Part shown: positions 63,375 to 64,000 of the stretch, piece after piece
How the letters are laid out: each line of letters starts with the position of its first letter
How positions within the stretch are numbered: the first letter of the stretch is position 1
Assembly (NCBI GenBank): GCA_013177795.1
Contig: JABLXY010000002.1
Location: forward strand, 124,001-188,000
Source of the DNA: Syntrophaceae bacterium
GTDB lineage: Bacteria > Desulfobacterota > Syntrophia > Syntrophales > UBA2192
Length of the DNA: 64,000 nt
Reading direction: 5' to 3'
The notes under the pieces: model-generated
What the model saw: the letters and a program-made list of their open reading frames with translations, nothing else
What the model was told of the DNA's origin: nothing
Database searches by the model: none
Made by a program: the position numbers and the translations under genes

Positions 63375-64000
63375 TCAGCTCTTCCCCGAGAGGACCTCGA
63401 CGGTCCGCTGCAGGGACTCGGGATTCTCCACGTTCAGGACCCTGAGGTCCCGGCGGATCCGCAGGGCCAGGACCGACAGCACCCTCTTGGGGCCCACCTC
63501 GATGACCGTGTCGATCCCCATTGCGGCCATTCTCTCGATCGTCTCGATCCAGCGCACGGGCTGGTGGATCTGCCGGACGAGCAGCCCCCGCGTCGCGGCG
63601 GCCGAGTGCAGCACCCCCGGCTCGCAGTTCGGGATGACGGGCACCGAGCCGTCCCGGAACTCGACCCCGTCGAGATCCGCGCCGAACCGCTCGGCCGCAC
63701 CCTCCAGCAGGGCGCAGTGGAAGGGCGCGCTCAGCGGGAGCTTGAGGGCCCGCTTCGCCCCCTCCGCGAGGGCGCGCGCCATGACCGACTCCACCGGGGC
63801 CGCGTACCCCGAGACGACGGTCTGGTCCGGCGCGTTGTAGCACGAGGGGCTCACGAGCCCCTCGCCGGCGGTGATTTCCCGGCACAGGGCCTCGACCCGG
63901 TCACGCCCCAGTCCCTGGATGGCGGCGTTGGCGCCCACGCCGGGGGCGACGGCTTCCTGCTGCCGGGCGGCCCGCTTCCGGACGAGCCGCAGCGTGTCGG
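63375..64000 (-). CDS. fabD: Malonyl-CoA:ACP transacylase, C-terminal part (5' end outside window)
   Basis: The frame runs off the right edge, so the GHSLGE nucleophile motif is not visible. About 208 codons remain, from RLVRKRAARQQEA near the edge through SCYNAPDQTVVSG, LPLSAPFHCALLEGA (catalytic His) and QIHQPVRWIETIERM to IEVGPKRVL. FabD moves malonyl groups to ACP. Four nt separate it from fabG. Confidence 0.93.
   Translation of the reverse strand, partial: DTLRLVRKRAARQQEAVAPGVGANAAIQGLGRDRVEALCREITAGEGLVSPSCYNAPDQTVVSGYAAPVESVMARALAEGAKRALKLPLSAPFHCALLEGAAERFGADLDGVEFRDGSVPVIPNCEPGVLHSAAATRGLLVRQIHQPVRWIETIERMAAMGIDTVIEVGPKRVLSVLALRIRRDLRVLNVENPESLQRTVEVLSGKS

Noticed and set aside
60557-63445. 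962-codon plus-strand frame opposite rpiB-fabF-acpP-fabG
   Set aside because: Runs through four genes and their gaps on the other strand; composition is typical of an antisense artefact.

Overview
The window is GC-rich, densely coded chromosomal DNA from a Gram-negative anaerobe, most likely a deltaproteobacterium (Desulfobacterota, Syntrophales-like). This placement is inferred from gene content and order, not from a database search. The supports are: a fabD-fabG-acpP-fabF-rpiB-glyA-dCMP deaminase-nrdR-rib-nusB run; lptE and other lipoproteins (outer membrane); the MEP isoprenoid route (dxs, ispH, ispA); small ferredoxin and NifU-type proteins; a methionine synthase split into a catalytic core and a separate activation-domain protein; and acyl-CoA genes (MaoC hydratase, biotin-type carboxyltransferase, DUF3141 protein with a PHA-synthase-like nucleophile box).

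Layout. 1-824: right end of an IS481-like element, abutting the next operon. 843-9211 (+): xseA-xseB-ispA-dxs-tlyA, an IspH-UbiA fusion, a lipoprotein, a NifU C-domain protein and a ferredoxin. 9334-13883 (+): tmk-holB-ricT-metG. 13904-16936: an FMN-binding-split protein behind a consensus promoter carrying a perfect palindrome, a RelE/RHH toxin-antitoxin pair, a WSC-domain secreted protein and small envelope proteins. 17032-19450 (-): class II aldolase and fructose-1,6-bisphosphatase. 19968-26036: SDR, tandem-ACT protein, DUF3141/MaoC/carboxyltransferase. 26079-27149: an AT-richer island with a MerR-HicB fusion, a frameshifted hicA and tRNA-Leu(CAG). 27299-31447: ribF, MBL hydrolase, endonuclease V, DUF3047, pyrE. 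31752-36307 (-): methionine synthase core and activation domain, DUF3426 protein, hpt. 36362-44235: uncharacterised genes, a double-domain radical SAM protein, a GGDEF-type protein, a decayed IS1182-like element sitting in a REP-like palindrome, and an HDOD gene pair. 44421-48507: rplU-rpmA-obgE-proB, ogt, rpsT. 48639-64000 (-): lptE, leuS, trkH-trkA, an orphan M17 N-domain, nusB, ribH-ribBA-ribE, nrdR, dCMP deaminase, glyA, rpiB and the fab genes, ending inside fabD.

Two things stand out. One is the fusion of IspH (maker of isoprenoid precursors) to a UbiA-type membrane prenyltransferase (user of prenyl diphosphates). The other is a set of intergenic elements made of imperfect 7- or 8-bp repeats. 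In five stop-to-start gaps, read in the direction of transcription, a purine-rich array is followed by a complementary pyrimidine-rich array. They would fold as slipping hairpins. One-armed versions occur in four more gaps, and in two of these they appear to supply the start codon of the next gene. No rRNA genes, CRISPR array, prophage or riboswitch was recognised.
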